A stretch of 64,000 bases of DNA from Chryseobacterium pennipullorum (GTDB lineage Bacteria > Bacteroidota > Bacteroidia > Flavobacteriales > Weeksellaceae), in the NCBI RefSeq assembly GCF_003384725.1, contig NZ_QNVV01000007.1, positions 1-64,000 on the forward strand, read 5' to 3'. Within the stretch, counting starts at the first letter, position 1. Each line of letters starts with the position of its first letter. The position numbers were made by a program, and so were the translations under genes. The notes beneath the pieces were generated by a model. It did not search any database. It saw nothing but the letters and a program-made list of their open reading frames with translations, and was not told the origin of the DNA. Shown here one piece after another: positions 51,015 to 60,464 of this stretch.

Positions 51015-52010
51015 TTATTGAATAAAATCATATACCGCATCGAAAAACCGGGAATAGACTTCGATATGGGGAAGATGTCCGACATTTTCAATTTCCACCA
51101 GCTTTGAGCCTGCAATTTCACGCTGTGTTTTCTTTCCCAATTCCTGATACTGTCCCATTTTAGGCTGAAGTTCTTTCGAAGCACGGTCTTTCCCTATGGC
51201 AGTCCGGTCTCTTGTTCCAATGATCAGTAAAGTTGGGGTTTTTATATTTTTAAATTCATAACATACAGGCTGATTATAGATCATGTCGGAGGTCAGTGCT
51301 GCATCCCATGCGACCTGAGGGTAATCTTTATGGAGTGTCCATCCTGCGATCAGATCCAACCAGGGCTGGTACTCCGCTTTCCATTGATTATCATAATAGA
51401 ACTTCAACTGGTAATTCTTATACGTTTCTGCTGTATTTTTAAGCTCAGACTGATAGGCCTGATCTATCGTCTGGTAGGCTGCAAAAGTTTTATAATCTTC
51501 AAGTCCTATCGGATTTTCAAGAATCAATTTTTGTACTTTCTCTGGATATAGCAGCGTAAATCTGGCAGCTACCATTCCTCCCATAGAGTGTCCCAGCACT
51601 ATTGTTTTATCAATTTTCAGCTCATCCAGAATCGCTTTTGTATTATCCGCCAGTTGTGAGAATGAAAACTGATAGTCACGAGGTTTTGAGGATTTTCCGA
51701 AACCGATCTGATCCGGAATCACCACCCGGAAACCTTTAGCTGCTAAATCCTTAGCCGTACGTTCCCAATAGGCGCCGTTAAAGTTTTTCCCATGCAGAAG
51801 CATTACTGTTTTTCCATTGGGCTTTTGAGGATGTACATCCATATAAGCCATTTTGAGATCGTTATCCTGAGATTTTAAGTTGAGAAAATGAACCTCATAA
51901 GGGTATTTATAGTTCGAAAGCATTGCATCCAGAGGTTTTATCTGCGCAGACACAAGGCCCGAAAGAGTAGCTATCGTCAGAACGGTCAATAGATTTCCAA
52001 AGTATTTCAT
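51015..52010 (-). CDS. Exported alpha/beta hydrolase
   Basis: 331 aa from the ATG at 52010 (signal MKYFGNLLTVLTIATLSGLVSAQ); an ATG two codons upstream is equally in frame. LLHGKNFNGAYWERTAKDLA holds the oxyanion-hole HG, GHSMGG the nucleophile Ser (near residue 144), IGTRDRTAIG the acid region, and ENVGHLPHIE the catalytic His. The family includes esterases, peroxidases and epoxide hydrolases, so the substrate cannot be assigned. A possible stem at 50982-51005 may end its transcript. Confidence 0.88.
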   Translation of the reverse strand: MKYFGNLLTVLTIATLSGLVSAQIKPLDAMLSNYKYPYEVHFLNLKSQDNDLKMAYMDVHPQKPNGKTVMLLHGKNFNGAYWERTAKDLAAKGFRVVIPDQIGFGKSSKPRDYQFSFSQLADNTKAILDELKIDKTIVLGHSMGGMVAARFTLLYPEKVQKLILENPIGLEDYKTFAAYQTIDQAYQSELKNTAETYKNYQLKFYYDNQWKAEYQPWLDLIAGWTLHKDYPQVAWDAALTSDMIYNQPVCYEFKNIKTPTLLIIGTRDRTAIGKDRASKELQPKMGQYQELGKKTQREIAGSKLVEIENVGHLPHIEVYSRFFDAVYDFIQ

Positions 52011-52042
52011 GAACATTTAATTTAGGTTTAAAATTAAAAAAA

Positions 52043-52062
52043 ACCGCTCCAAAAGGAACGGT
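52043..52062 (-). terminator. Terminator of the EamA gene
   Basis: ACCGCTCC, loop AAAA, GGAACGGT (one mismatch), with a long T run on the minus strand. Confidence 0.65.
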
Positions 52063-52095
52063 CTTCAACTGTTATTTTTAATTAAATGTTATCTG

Positions 52096-53082
52096 TTACG
52101 ACAATTCTGCTATTGAAACCTCTTTTTCTTTTTTGGAAGGCAGATTCATCAGAACGATGGCAAAAAGGATCAGAATAATTCCTACCCACTGGATAAGAAA
52201 AACCTTTTCTCCCAGTAAAACAAAAGCCATAGTTACAGAAACCGGCAGCTCCAGTGACGAAACAATACTTCCCAATCCCAAACCGGCATTCGGAAATCCT
52301 ATATTGAAAAGAATGGGTGGAATGATCGTTCCAAATAAAGCCAAAATGGCTCCATAAGTCCAGAATATAGAATAATTGAAAGGATGGATATGCTCCGTAT
52401 TTTCTGTAAAATTGAGATACAGGGATTTCAACCCATCAAAATACATCGGTCCGATCTGAGCAAAGAATAAAAATGCAAAGACTACAAGAGATCCGCCCAC
52501 CAGCATAATGATGCTCTTTCTGAACACAGGAAGATGGGTAGCAAGTGTATTGGAGGTAAACATCGTCAGTGTATACGAAGCAGCAGCCATAAGACCCCAG
52601 AATACACCATGCCAGTCCAGCTCAATCTCCATATTAATAAGATTGGTAGCTAGAACCGTACCGGCCAGAACAATCACCACAGAAACTACTTTTCTTACAT
52701 TAGGCAGCTTTCTTGCCAGAATACTCTCTACCACCACACTGAACCATACCGACTGCATCAGGAGCACAATCGCAATGGAAACATTAATATACTGTACCGC
52801 GATATAATAGAACAAACTTGTTCCTCCCAATGAAGTTCCTGCCAGGATCAGCATTCTGACTTCTTTAGCACTTGGCCGCGATAATTTTTGTTTGGAAGTT
52901 AAGGTCTGGATGAAGTTAAGGATCAGAAGCCCCGTCAGACCCAGTACAAATTGGGATGTGGTCACTTCAGAAGTTGTAAAACCATCATGATAGGCCATTT
53001 TTACAAATGTGGCCAACATACCGTATATACTAGCTCCAATCCCTACAAATAAAACACCTTTTAGTATATTTTTCTTCTTCAT
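52096..53082 (-). CDS. EamA/DMT family transporter
   Basis: 328 aa, ten membrane segments in two five-helix repeats (about 8-150 and 160-310). The repeat ends show GTSLGGTSLFYYIAVQYINVSIAIVLLMQS and SIVSSLELPVSVTMAFVLLGEKV, the typical EamA pattern with the conserved late Pro and Glu. Relatives export amino acids or metabolites. There is no operon partner. Confidence 0.88.
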   Translation of the reverse strand: MKKKNILKGVLFVGIGASIYGMLATFVKMAYHDGFTTSEVTTSQFVLGLTGLLILNFIQTLTSKQKLSRPSAKEVRMLILAGTSLGGTSLFYYIAVQYINVSIAIVLLMQSVWFSVVVESILARKLPNVRKVVSVVIVLAGTVLATNLINMEIELDWHGVFWGLMAAASYTLTMFTSNTLATHLPVFRKSIIMLVGGSLVVFAFLFFAQIGPMYFDGLKSLYLNFTENTEHIHPFNYSIFWTYGAILALFGTIIPPILFNIGFPNAGLGLGSIVSSLELPVSVTMAFVLLGEKVFLIQWVGIILILFAIVLMNLPSKKEKEVSIAELS

Positions 53083-53154
53083 AATTTTTTTTCAGCCTGC
53101 AAAGTTACAACATAAAAATTAAAATGGAAGAAACCGTTACCAGGATAGATAAAT

Positions 53155-53187
53155 AAAATCGCCATAAGCAAAACTTATGGCGATTTT
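53155..53187 (-). terminator. Terminator of the M36 gene
   Basis: AAAATCGCCATAAG, loop CAAAA, CTTATGGCGATTTT: an exact 14-bp stem. Confidence 0.85.
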
Positions 53188-53210
53188 GATATGGGTTGTC
53201 TTAACGTTTC

Positions 53211-55838
53211 TTATTTCTTCACGATTACTTTTGAAGCCGCTTCAAAGCCTAATCCTTTTACTTTTACGATATACGTTCCGTTAACAAGATTACCTGTAGA
53301 GATTGCTTTTTTAGCATCTGGTGAAATTTTGTCTTCAGAAGAAACCAGTTTACCGGACATATCATAAAGCTCAACACTTACTTTTCCAAGTGTATTGCTT
53401 GGGAACGAAATAAAAAATTCGTTTTTGGCAGGGTTCGGATAAATAGATACCCTGTTGTCCTTCGCAGATTTCACCTCGCTGGTAGCCAATGTACATTCAG
53501 CAGGTACCGCAAAGTTTTCTTCCTGGTCATTGATATTGGTTTTGGATCCTGTTACAGCTCCTACTCCAAGACCTCTTCTTGCAAAAACTTCCCAGATCAT
53601 ACATTTGTTCTGACCTTGTGTTAAAACCTGTTCTGCTGCTAATATAGCATTTCTTCCTTCCACAAAGCCAGGGTTACATCCCTGAAGCTTCAAGGCATCC
53701 ATAACAAGCTGCAATACTCTTGAACTTCCATTTGTCGTATTAGCCAATACATCGGCAGAATATCCATATTTCTCAACATATTTCCAATGCAGATCCCATA
53801 GCATGGTTGCCCAAACGAAACCGATAGAATGTACATCCGGAACGACAACACCGTTAGCGTTCGTATATTCCATTCCATTGGTATCTCCATAAGTGAAACC
53901 ATTCACGGTAAGATCCGGAGAATATTTTGCAGGTCTGATACCGCCGCCTGTTATGGCCTGCCCACTTGCATAGGTTCCCATTCCTCTGGCTACTGAAGCA
54001 TTATCTCCAGGTTTGTTGGTCACCATCAGTGCAAAGAAATCCGACCATCCTTCACCCATCTGCTCTTTACTGGCACTTGAGCTTAGGCAGGCATATCCTG
54101 AACCTGTCATTCTGTTGGAAATTCCATGGCCGTACTCGTGGGTAACAATTCCGTTATCAAAACTTCCATCAGGGGTCATATTTGCTTTCAGGGTAATATT
54201 TACCGGAGTGTTTGCCGTAAGGTGCGTTTTGATATATTCACCTTCCGCATTCGTAATCAATACGGATGGAATGGTAATTGTGGGATCTGATCCTGACATA
54301 TTGGTCAGATTAGCCCCGTTGGCCTGATTATTATAGATAACAGCTGCCAGAGCTCCTGCATCCTGAAGGTTCTTTGTTTTAATCGCAAACGCACAGGTAC
54401 CTCTTTCGACAAGACCAATGGTACCTGTCAGCGATCCTGCCGGTAATGCTGTACAACCTTCCAGAACCGGTGACAGCTTTACGTTTCCTGTAATTCCGGT
54501 TAAAGTCAAAGGGTTCCCATATTGTGCAGTTCCTGCTCCTGGTGTGCGTGGAACCGCAGCGCCCGGAGCATTATAATAGAATACTCTTCCTACAGGAGAC
54601 CAAAGATACATCTGCATTCTTGGGTTAAATCCTTCCTGAGGAGAAGAAAAATTAGCATTATTTGTACCACCACCATCCTGTGCTTCTGCAAAAACAGAAT
54701 CATCATCTACGCCTCCTTTACCAAAATTATTCTGTTGGAAGTTTCTTGCAGATTCTGTAAATCCGAACTGATAGAAAATATCATGAATTCTGTTGTTGAG
54801 ATAAAACAGGTTCGTAATGGCCGCATTCCTGTTATTGGCGGGGATATCATTGATATTGAAAGGGAAATCAAAGTTTCTTGTCGGCCCGCCTTCTGCAGGA
54901 GTTCCGGGCAGGTAGTCAGGAGGTACCGTCAAAGCAGTCCCAGCAACATCTTCGTAAGCAAATACGTTATTTCCTCTGGTCACTGTATAATGCGTAGTCC
55001 CGTCAGAATGCCACCCTTCCGGAGAAGCATTAAGGATCCATGGATTGGTGATGATAGATCTTGCTCCAAAAGTAGGGGCTTCAATTGGCATCGGCAACAC
55101 ATTATAAGATGCATTATCCGGCAGAAATAATGAGGCATTATTTTTTGCAATACTGTTTTGAGGACCTATAAGGGTATTTTCAAAATGGTCTGCATGATTA
55201 TGGCCGGCCTCTGAAGAATATCCTTCCGGATGGAAATTACATGACAGGGTCATATTATTTTTCACCAAAATTTTTCCGTTGTTAGCGTCTACTACAATAT
55301 TCCAATAGTTTGGAGACTTGGGTTCTATTAAAGTATATTCGTAGGCCAGACGCAGGCTGCCATTTTCGTCATGTGCGTATACCAATCTCTGATTGGCAGA
55401 TGTAGCCCTTTCTTTGTTCTTTTCAAGATATTCAAGAATGGTAAAATTCGCTACCTCCGTATTCTTAAGATCTTCGGCAATCTTTTGAAGTGCATCACGC
55501 TTACTGATTAAGGCGTTAGCGGATGTAGATGCAGTATAATCCTTCACAAAATTATCGATATAATAGACAATTTTATTATCCTGAATCAGGGCTGTTCCTA
55601 CAGAACTGTAGACCGGCAGACCTTTGTAGGTCTGAAGGAATTTCACAATGTTACCATTCAAAGATTTTGAAGGATCCACATTGTCAACCATAAAATTATT
55701 GAGATCGGACTTTTTATATTCCCTGATTTTGTTTTGGGAAATATAATCCTTAATCAGCTTTTCATTATCCTGTCCGTATAAAACTGCCGGAAACACAGAC
55801 AATAAAGCAAAAACAAGAGGTAGAGTTTTATTTTTCAT
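53211..55838 (-). CDS. M36 metallopeptidase (fungalysin-like) exported by T9SS
   Basis: 875 aa from the ATG at 55838 (signal MKNKTLPLVFALLSVFPAVLYGQ). Further ATGs at 55844 and 55889 are in frame. A fungalysin/thermolysin propeptide (about 25-190) precedes the catalytic domain with HEYGH (567-571) and the third ligand in EQMGEGWSDFF. A PA-like insert (GTIGLVERGTCAFAIKTKNL..., about 445-530) lies within it. A C-terminal T9SS sorting domain (IYPNPAKNEFFISFP...KVIVKK-type) ends the protein. It would digest extracellular proteins. The propeptide suggests activation after export. Confidence 0.93.
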   Translation of the reverse strand: MKNKTLPLVFALLSVFPAVLYGQDNEKLIKDYISQNKIREYKKSDLNNFMVDNVDPSKSLNGNIVKFLQTYKGLPVYSSVGTALIQDNKIVYYIDNFVKDYTASTSANALISKRDALQKIAEDLKNTEVANFTILEYLEKNKERATSANQRLVYAHDENGSLRLAYEYTLIEPKSPNYWNIVVDANNGKILVKNNMTLSCNFHPEGYSSEAGHNHADHFENTLIGPQNSIAKNNASLFLPDNASYNVLPMPIEAPTFGARSIITNPWILNASPEGWHSDGTTHYTVTRGNNVFAYEDVAGTALTVPPDYLPGTPAEGGPTRNFDFPFNINDIPANNRNAAITNLFYLNNRIHDIFYQFGFTESARNFQQNNFGKGGVDDDSVFAEAQDGGGTNNANFSSPQEGFNPRMQMYLWSPVGRVFYYNAPGAAVPRTPGAGTAQYGNPLTLTGITGNVKLSPVLEGCTALPAGSLTGTIGLVERGTCAFAIKTKNLQDAGALAAVIYNNQANGANLTNMSGSDPTITIPSVLITNAEGEYIKTHLTANTPVNITLKANMTPDGSFDNGIVTHEYGHGISNRMTGSGYACLSSSASKEQMGEGWSDFFALMVTNKPGDNASVARGMGTYASGQAITGGGIRPAKYSPDLTVNGFTYGDTNGMEYTNANGVVVPDVHSIGFVWATMLWDLHWKYVEKYGYSADVLANTTNGSSRVLQLVMDALKLQGCNPGFVEGRNAILAAEQVLTQGQNKCMIWEVFARRGLGVGAVTGSKTNINDQEENFAVPAECTLATSEVKSAKDNRVSIYPNPAKNEFFISFPSNTLGKVSVELYDMSGKLVSSEDKISPDAKKAISTGNLVNGTYIVKVKGLGFEAASKVIVKK

Positions 55839-55868
55839 ATCCATTATTAAAGTCGCTAATCTACAAAT

Positions 55869-55916
55869 AATTAACAAATAATAATTCATTTAATTAATAT
55901 AAATTAACAAATAATA
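55869..55916. repeat. Direct repeat upstream of the M36 gene
   Basis: AATTAACAAATAATA occurs exactly at 55869-55883 and 55902-55916, 33 bases apart, just upstream of the M36 start. It could be a pair of regulator sites. The rest of the 363-bp gap is AT-rich, holds two terminators and shows no gene. Confidence 0.45.
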
Positions 55917-56051
55917 CTTTAAAATTACAACAGATCACTTTAAACACAATTGAAAATTCACTAAACACGATAAAATAATTCTGTATTCTATTTGTACCAT
56001 CGTTCCTTCCATTTTCCTTATGATTATTCTTTTGATGGGATTGATACAAAA

Positions 56052-56076
56052 AAAACTGTCCATAAAGAACAGTTTT
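56052..56076 (-). terminator. Second terminator of the vWA-like gene
   Basis: AAAACTGT pairs with ACAGTTTT, followed on the minus strand by TTTT. It backs up the stem at 56147-56173. Confidence 0.6.
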
Positions 56077-56146
56077 CCAATTTTTTACTTTTTATGACTT
56101 ATTCAGAATATGCTTTATCCATATTGATATTCTACCGCATAAAAAT

Positions 56147-56173
56147 CCCCTGAAAATATATAATTCACAGGGG
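56147..56173 (-). terminator. Terminator of the vWA-like gene
   Basis: CCCCTG pairs with CAGGGG around a 15-base loop, with TTTTT following on the minus strand. Confidence 0.65.
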
Positions 56174-56201
56174 AAAATCATTCAACAAAAAATTCTTGAG
56201 C

Positions 56202-57629
56202 TTAATTTTTAATCAGTTTTTGTGAATAGACTTCGTTTTTATCAGAAGTAATTTTCACCACATATATGCCTTCACGCTGAGCAGTCAGATCAGCATTAAT
56301 TTCTTTCTGATTGATAAAAGATGTTCTGTAAACTTCAGTTCCTGCAATATCAATAATCTGTACTGTACCTGCGGTCATTGGCTTATCCAGAACTATTTTG
56401 AAAGCACCTCTTACGGGATTTGGAGATATTTTAAAAGAGCCTGTCTCTGATCCGGGGGCCGTTCTGGAACACGAGCCACTCAAATCCAGATCATAAGGGA
56501 AGAAAGGATAATGGTTGAAGCTTATGGTTTCAACAGAACCACCGTTGGGTACGGTATGCTGCAATGTCATTATAAATATATATTTACCTGTTGATCCGGG
56601 AGGAATATTAATATCTGAAGAATAAAAATGATACTTCAGCTCATTTCCCACGATGGCTGGAGTGGTAGAAATACCATAGTCCATTCCCGTACTCAGATCT
56701 CTCAGCACTAATTTACTGCCTAACACTACAGATCCGGAAGGAATAGAGAATTGTCCGGTTACATTATAATCAGACAGCATTCCGCACGTAAATTCATAGA
56801 AAAATTTAAGAGTTCCTCCGTATGGCATAGGACCGCTGCATATATTATTAGCTAATTCATCAAACTTAGGCATTTCCGAAACAGAATCAAATATAAAGGA
56901 ATTGGCTTTAGAATAATAAAGCCGGGGTAAAATACCATAATCAGGATCATCAGTATTACTTTCAACAGCTCCTGTATAGGATCCGCCTACACTGGTCATA
57001 GCAGCTCCAGCGGAAGTAGACTGACTGTTAGGGCTTATATGAATCATGGCCAATTTAGCAGCTCTGTTTATTTTAAAATCCGTCACATTTTTGAATGCAC
57101 CGGGATCATTTAGTCCGGTGTCGTAATAATTCACCAGATATGAGCCATTGGACAAATCACCAGTATTCCTTGAGCCATCTGTAAGTACAACGACAACAAA
57201 TTTAGACGCTCCATTTTTGTGTAAAGAAGTTTGGGGGCTTACAATTTCGGGATTATAGATATTATCTAATGCATTTCCGATCAGCCCTAAAGCCTCATGT
57301 AAATGTTGACCATATTTCAGTTTCCTTGTAAGAAAAGGTTCCGGAAATGTAGAGTTGGTAAAATCACTCTCAATATATATTCTAGGAGTAAGACCTAAAC
57401 TTGGGCCATTCACCGGGCCGGCACCGTAATGAACCACAGCATATCTGTTTTTGGAATTACAGGCCATAAGGCGTTCGATTAACCTGGCAGCAGTAAGCTG
57501 CATTCCTTTAAAACGGGCATCGCTTATCGTTGAGCCGTTGTCCATACAGATGATATAGTCAGTCTGAGCTTTTAAAGGGTTGCACACAGCGAAGAGTGCA
57601 AAAAGAAAGAACAAATACGATTTTCTCAT
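56202..57629 (-). CDS. T9SS-exported vWA-like protein
   Basis: 475 aa. Signal peptide MRKSYLFFLFALFAVCNPLKAQ. An N-terminal vWA-like fold (25-250) has DYIICMDNGSTISD where the MIDAS DxSxS would be, and VVVVLTDGSRNTGD for the later metal-binding loop. The first motif is disturbed (DNGS), so metal-dependent adhesion is uncertain. A beta-rich middle and a C-terminal T9SS sorting domain (FKISPNPVRGAFKIVLD...YSQKLIKN-type) follow. It probably acts as a surface adhesin or binding protein. Confidence 0.78.
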   Translation of the reverse strand: MRKSYLFFLFALFAVCNPLKAQTDYIICMDNGSTISDARFKGMQLTAARLIERLMACNSKNRYAVVHYGAGPVNGPSLGLTPRIYIESDFTNSTFPEPFLTRKLKYGQHLHEALGLIGNALDNIYNPEIVSPQTSLHKNGASKFVVVVLTDGSRNTGDLSNGSYLVNYYDTGLNDPGAFKNVTDFKINRAAKLAMIHISPNSQSTSAGAAMTSVGGSYTGAVESNTDDPDYGILPRLYYSKANSFIFDSVSEMPKFDELANNICSGPMPYGGTLKFFYEFTCGMLSDYNVTGQFSIPSGSVVLGSKLVLRDLSTGMDYGISTTPAIVGNELKYHFYSSDINIPPGSTGKYIFIMTLQHTVPNGGSVETISFNHYPFFPYDLDLSGSCSRTAPGSETGSFKISPNPVRGAFKIVLDKPMTAGTVQIIDIAGTEVYRTSFINQKEINADLTAQREGIYVVKITSDKNEVYSQKLIKN

Positions 57630-57766
57630 AAATTCATATGTTAAATTAGTTTTTGTTAAAAATAAATATTAAAACAATATAAAAACATGAAAAATTTAGC
57701 ATTAACCTACTATTAACGTTGTGTGCAATCTAAAGTCCAAAACAGGTCTATCCTTGAAAACAAAAA

Positions 57767-57786
57767 AGCCGCTCAAATGAGCGGCT
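57767..57786 (-). terminator. Terminator of rpsA
   Basis: AGCCGCTCA, loop AA, TGAGCGGCT: an exact 9-bp stem with a T run on the minus strand. Confidence 0.75.
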
Positions 57787-57810
57787 CCTATTTAATAATG
57801 GTGCAAAGGA

Positions 57811-59601
57811 TTATTTACCTTCTTCCATTTTTCTTTTCAACTCTGCTAATGCATCGATGTCTCCAAGAGTAGATCTTTCTTCGTTGTTTGAAGAAGAAGA
57901 TACGTTTCTAGAAGAAGATTCTTTTACGTTTTTCTTCTCTTCATCTCTGAAGATTCCTGTGTGAGAAACTACAACTCTCTTGAATTCTTTGTTGAATTCA
58001 ATTACTTTGAATTGAGCATCTTCACCTTTTTTGATTTTAGATCCATCTTCTTTCTCTAATAATCTTGAAGGACAGAAAGCTTCAACCTCAGCATCTTCGA
58101 ATTGTACAGAAGCTCCTTTATCGTGAACTTCTACCGCTTTACCAGCGTGGATCGTTCCTTCAGCATATTTAGTTTCGAATTTATCCCATGGGTTTTCAGT
58201 CAATTGCTTGTGACCTAGAGATAATCTTCTAGCCTGGATATCTAATTCAAGAACTACAACATCTAATTTATCACCTACTGCACAGAACTCAGATGGGTGC
58301 TTGATTTTCTTAGTCCAAGAAAGATCAGAGATGTAGATTAATCCGTCGATCCCTTCTTCTAACTCTACGAATACACCAAAGTTAGTGAAGTTTCTTACAG
58401 TTCCTACATGCTGAGATCCTACAGGGTACTTAGTTTCGATATTTTCCCATGGATCTTTAGATAATTGCTTGATACCTAGAGAAATTTTTCTTTCTTCTCT
58501 GTCTAAAGTTAATACTTCAGCTTCAACTTCATCACCTACTTTTACAAAATCTCCGGCAGATCTTAAGTGAGTAGACCAAGACATTTCAGAAACGTGGATC
58601 AATCCTTCTACACCTGGAGCGATTTCTACGAATGCACCATAGTCAGCAAGAACTACTACTTTTCCTTTTACTTTGTCACCAACTTTCATGTCAGCAGAAA
58701 GAGCATCCCAAGGATGAGCTTCTAATTGCTTCATACCTAACTGGATTCTTGTTTTCTCATCATCGAAATCAAGGATTACAACTTTTACAGTTTGTCCGTC
58801 CTCAAGGATTTCAGATGGGTGGTTCACTCTAGACCAAGAAAGGTCTGTAATGTGGATCAATCCATCAACACCTCCTAAGTCAATGAATACACCGTAAGAA
58901 GTAATATTCTTAACAGTACCTTCAAGAACCTGACCTTTTTCAAGTTGAGCGATGATTTCTTTTTTCTGACCTTCGATATCTGCTTCGATCAATGCTTTGT
59001 GAGATACTACTACGTTTTTGAACTCAGGGTTGATTTTCACAACTTTGAACTCCATAGTTTTTCCTACGAACTGATCGTAATCTTTAATTGGCTTAACGTC
59101 AATTTGAGAACCAGGTAAGAATGCTTCGATTCCGTGAACGTCAACGATCATACCTCCTTTAGTTCTAGACTTAACAAAACCGTTAACGATTTCTCCAGTT
59201 TCGTGAAGTTCGTTTACTTTATCCCAAGCTTTAAGCGTTCTCGCTTTTCTGTGAGATAACTGTAACTGACCAGTTTTGTCTTCTCTTTTGTCAACCATTA
59301 CTTCTACCTCATCACCTACACTTAGGCCTTGGTTGTAACGGAATTCGTTAAGAGAAATAACACCTTCAGATTTGAAGTTGATGTCTACGATAGCTTCCTT
59401 ATCTGTTAATCTAACAACTCTACCAACTAAAACGTCATTATCGTTTAGGCTGTTAAGAGATCCGTTGTAGATTTCTTCTAAGTCACTTTTCTCTTTTCTA
59501 GCATCAGCATCAAGACCAGATTCGAAAGAATCCCAGTCAAATTGTTCAGGTGCTACGTTTTGGTTTAATAATAATTCTGCTGAATTTGTCTCTTTTGACA
59601 T
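57811..59601 (-). CDS. rpsA: 30S ribosomal protein S1
   Basis: 596 aa with six S1 RNA-binding domains, visible from repeated G-x-V-x(5-7)-G-[AVG]-F/I-V-D/E segments such as GVFIDLGGVDGLIHITDLSW, GAFVEIAPGVEGLIHVSEMSW and GVFVELEEGIDGLIYISDLSW. S1 helps mRNA binding on the 30S subunit; in Bacteroidota, where Shine-Dalgarno sites are rare, it probably carries much of that load. Codon use is strongly biased, as in other highly expressed genes here. The C-terminal tail is Ser/Asn-rich and ends LKRKMEEGK. Confidence 0.96.
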   Translation of the reverse strand: MSKETNSAELLLNQNVAPEQFDWDSFESGLDADARKEKSDLEEIYNGSLNSLNDNDVLVGRVVRLTDKEAIVDINFKSEGVISLNEFRYNQGLSVGDEVEVMVDKREDKTGQLQLSHRKARTLKAWDKVNELHETGEIVNGFVKSRTKGGMIVDVHGIEAFLPGSQIDVKPIKDYDQFVGKTMEFKVVKINPEFKNVVVSHKALIEADIEGQKKEIIAQLEKGQVLEGTVKNITSYGVFIDLGGVDGLIHITDLSWSRVNHPSEILEDGQTVKVVILDFDDEKTRIQLGMKQLEAHPWDALSADMKVGDKVKGKVVVLADYGAFVEIAPGVEGLIHVSEMSWSTHLRSAGDFVKVGDEVEAEVLTLDREERKISLGIKQLSKDPWENIETKYPVGSQHVGTVRNFTNFGVFVELEEGIDGLIYISDLSWTKKIKHPSEFCAVGDKLDVVVLELDIQARRLSLGHKQLTENPWDKFETKYAEGTIHAGKAVEVHDKGASVQFEDAEVEAFCPSRLLEKEDGSKIKKGEDAQFKVIEFNKEFKRVVVSHTGIFRDEEKKNVKESSSRNVSSSSNNEERSTLGDIDALAELKRKMEEGK

Positions 59602-59820
59602 AATTCTAAATAAATTTGTATTCCATCTCTTTTAACGGTTTGAATAAATGCGGATTAAAAAATACGGAAGTAATTAATTATAAGTAATTTACTCTTCAAA
59701 CCTTTTCGCCACAAAAGTGGGTGCAAAGATAAGATTATTATTTCAGATAAACAATAGTTTCGCGTCTACAGAATTAATCATTAAGTATCTGATTTTCAAC
59801 AACGACAACAATAATATAGA

Positions 59821-60357
59821 TTAGTCTGGATTGGTCTTTACTCTAATTAACATTTTTTCTTTAACAATACTTAATTGATAATGCAAGGAATTCTTTTTGT
59901 ATTTGACATAATAAATGAAATCAGAAACATCATTAAATTTTCTAAGCTTTTCAATTAAACTATTAAATTTTAATTGCTCTTCATGTATCTCTCTATTTTC
60001 ACTGCCAATTAAAGAGCCTTCAAATATATACTCAGGGTTATTATCCATCTGTCTACATATACTATACCATTTTTCTGAGTTATTAATATCTCTTTTAGGC
60101 ATAAAAGAAATATCACCAATCACTCCATTTTCTTCAATCTCGCTCATCATCACTATAAAATTTTGATAATTATACACACAGGTAGTTAATCCAAATTTTT
60201 TCATTGCTCCATCCGTAGGTTTCATATTCTGTTCTTTTTCAAACTTACTGAGAGGTTGATTAATATATGCTGATATTCTTTCAATATCATTATAAGTCTG
60301 GCCTGAAATTAATTCAGACAAAAGAAATAAAAATGTTACTATAAATACTTTTTTCAC
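59821..60357 (-). CDS. Hypothetical exported protein, AT-rich orphan
   Basis: 178 aa. Signal peptide MKKVFIVTFLFLLSELISGQ. The mature part has many Asn, Lys, Ile and Tyr residues, from a coding sequence clearly more AT-rich than its neighbours rpsA and the helicase. No domain is recognised. It starts QTYNDIERISAYINQPLSKFEKEQ and ends RVKTNPD. The base composition suggests recent gain or weak selection. Confidence 0.65.
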   Translation of the reverse strand: MKKVFIVTFLFLLSELISGQTYNDIERISAYINQPLSKFEKEQNMKPTDGAMKKFGLTTCVYNYQNFIVMMSEIEENGVIGDISFMPKRDINNSEKWYSICRQMDNNPEYIFEGSLIGSENREIHEEQLKFNSLIEKLRKFNDVSDFIYYVKYKKNSLHYQLSIVKEKMLIRVKTNPD

Positions 60358-60464
60358 TATATATTATTTTCTTGCTAAATTATTATCAATAAATATTAAA
60401 CAATTGTGGTTTCCCATAATGTCATAAACTATTTTGTAAGACAAAAATCACCTACCTTTGCACC

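Noticed and set aside
59585-59612. TTTAGAAT-like arm next to the rpsA start as a Fur-type site
   Set aside because: Only one arm is present, directly at the start codon of a constitutive ribosomal gene, without the 32-base partner.
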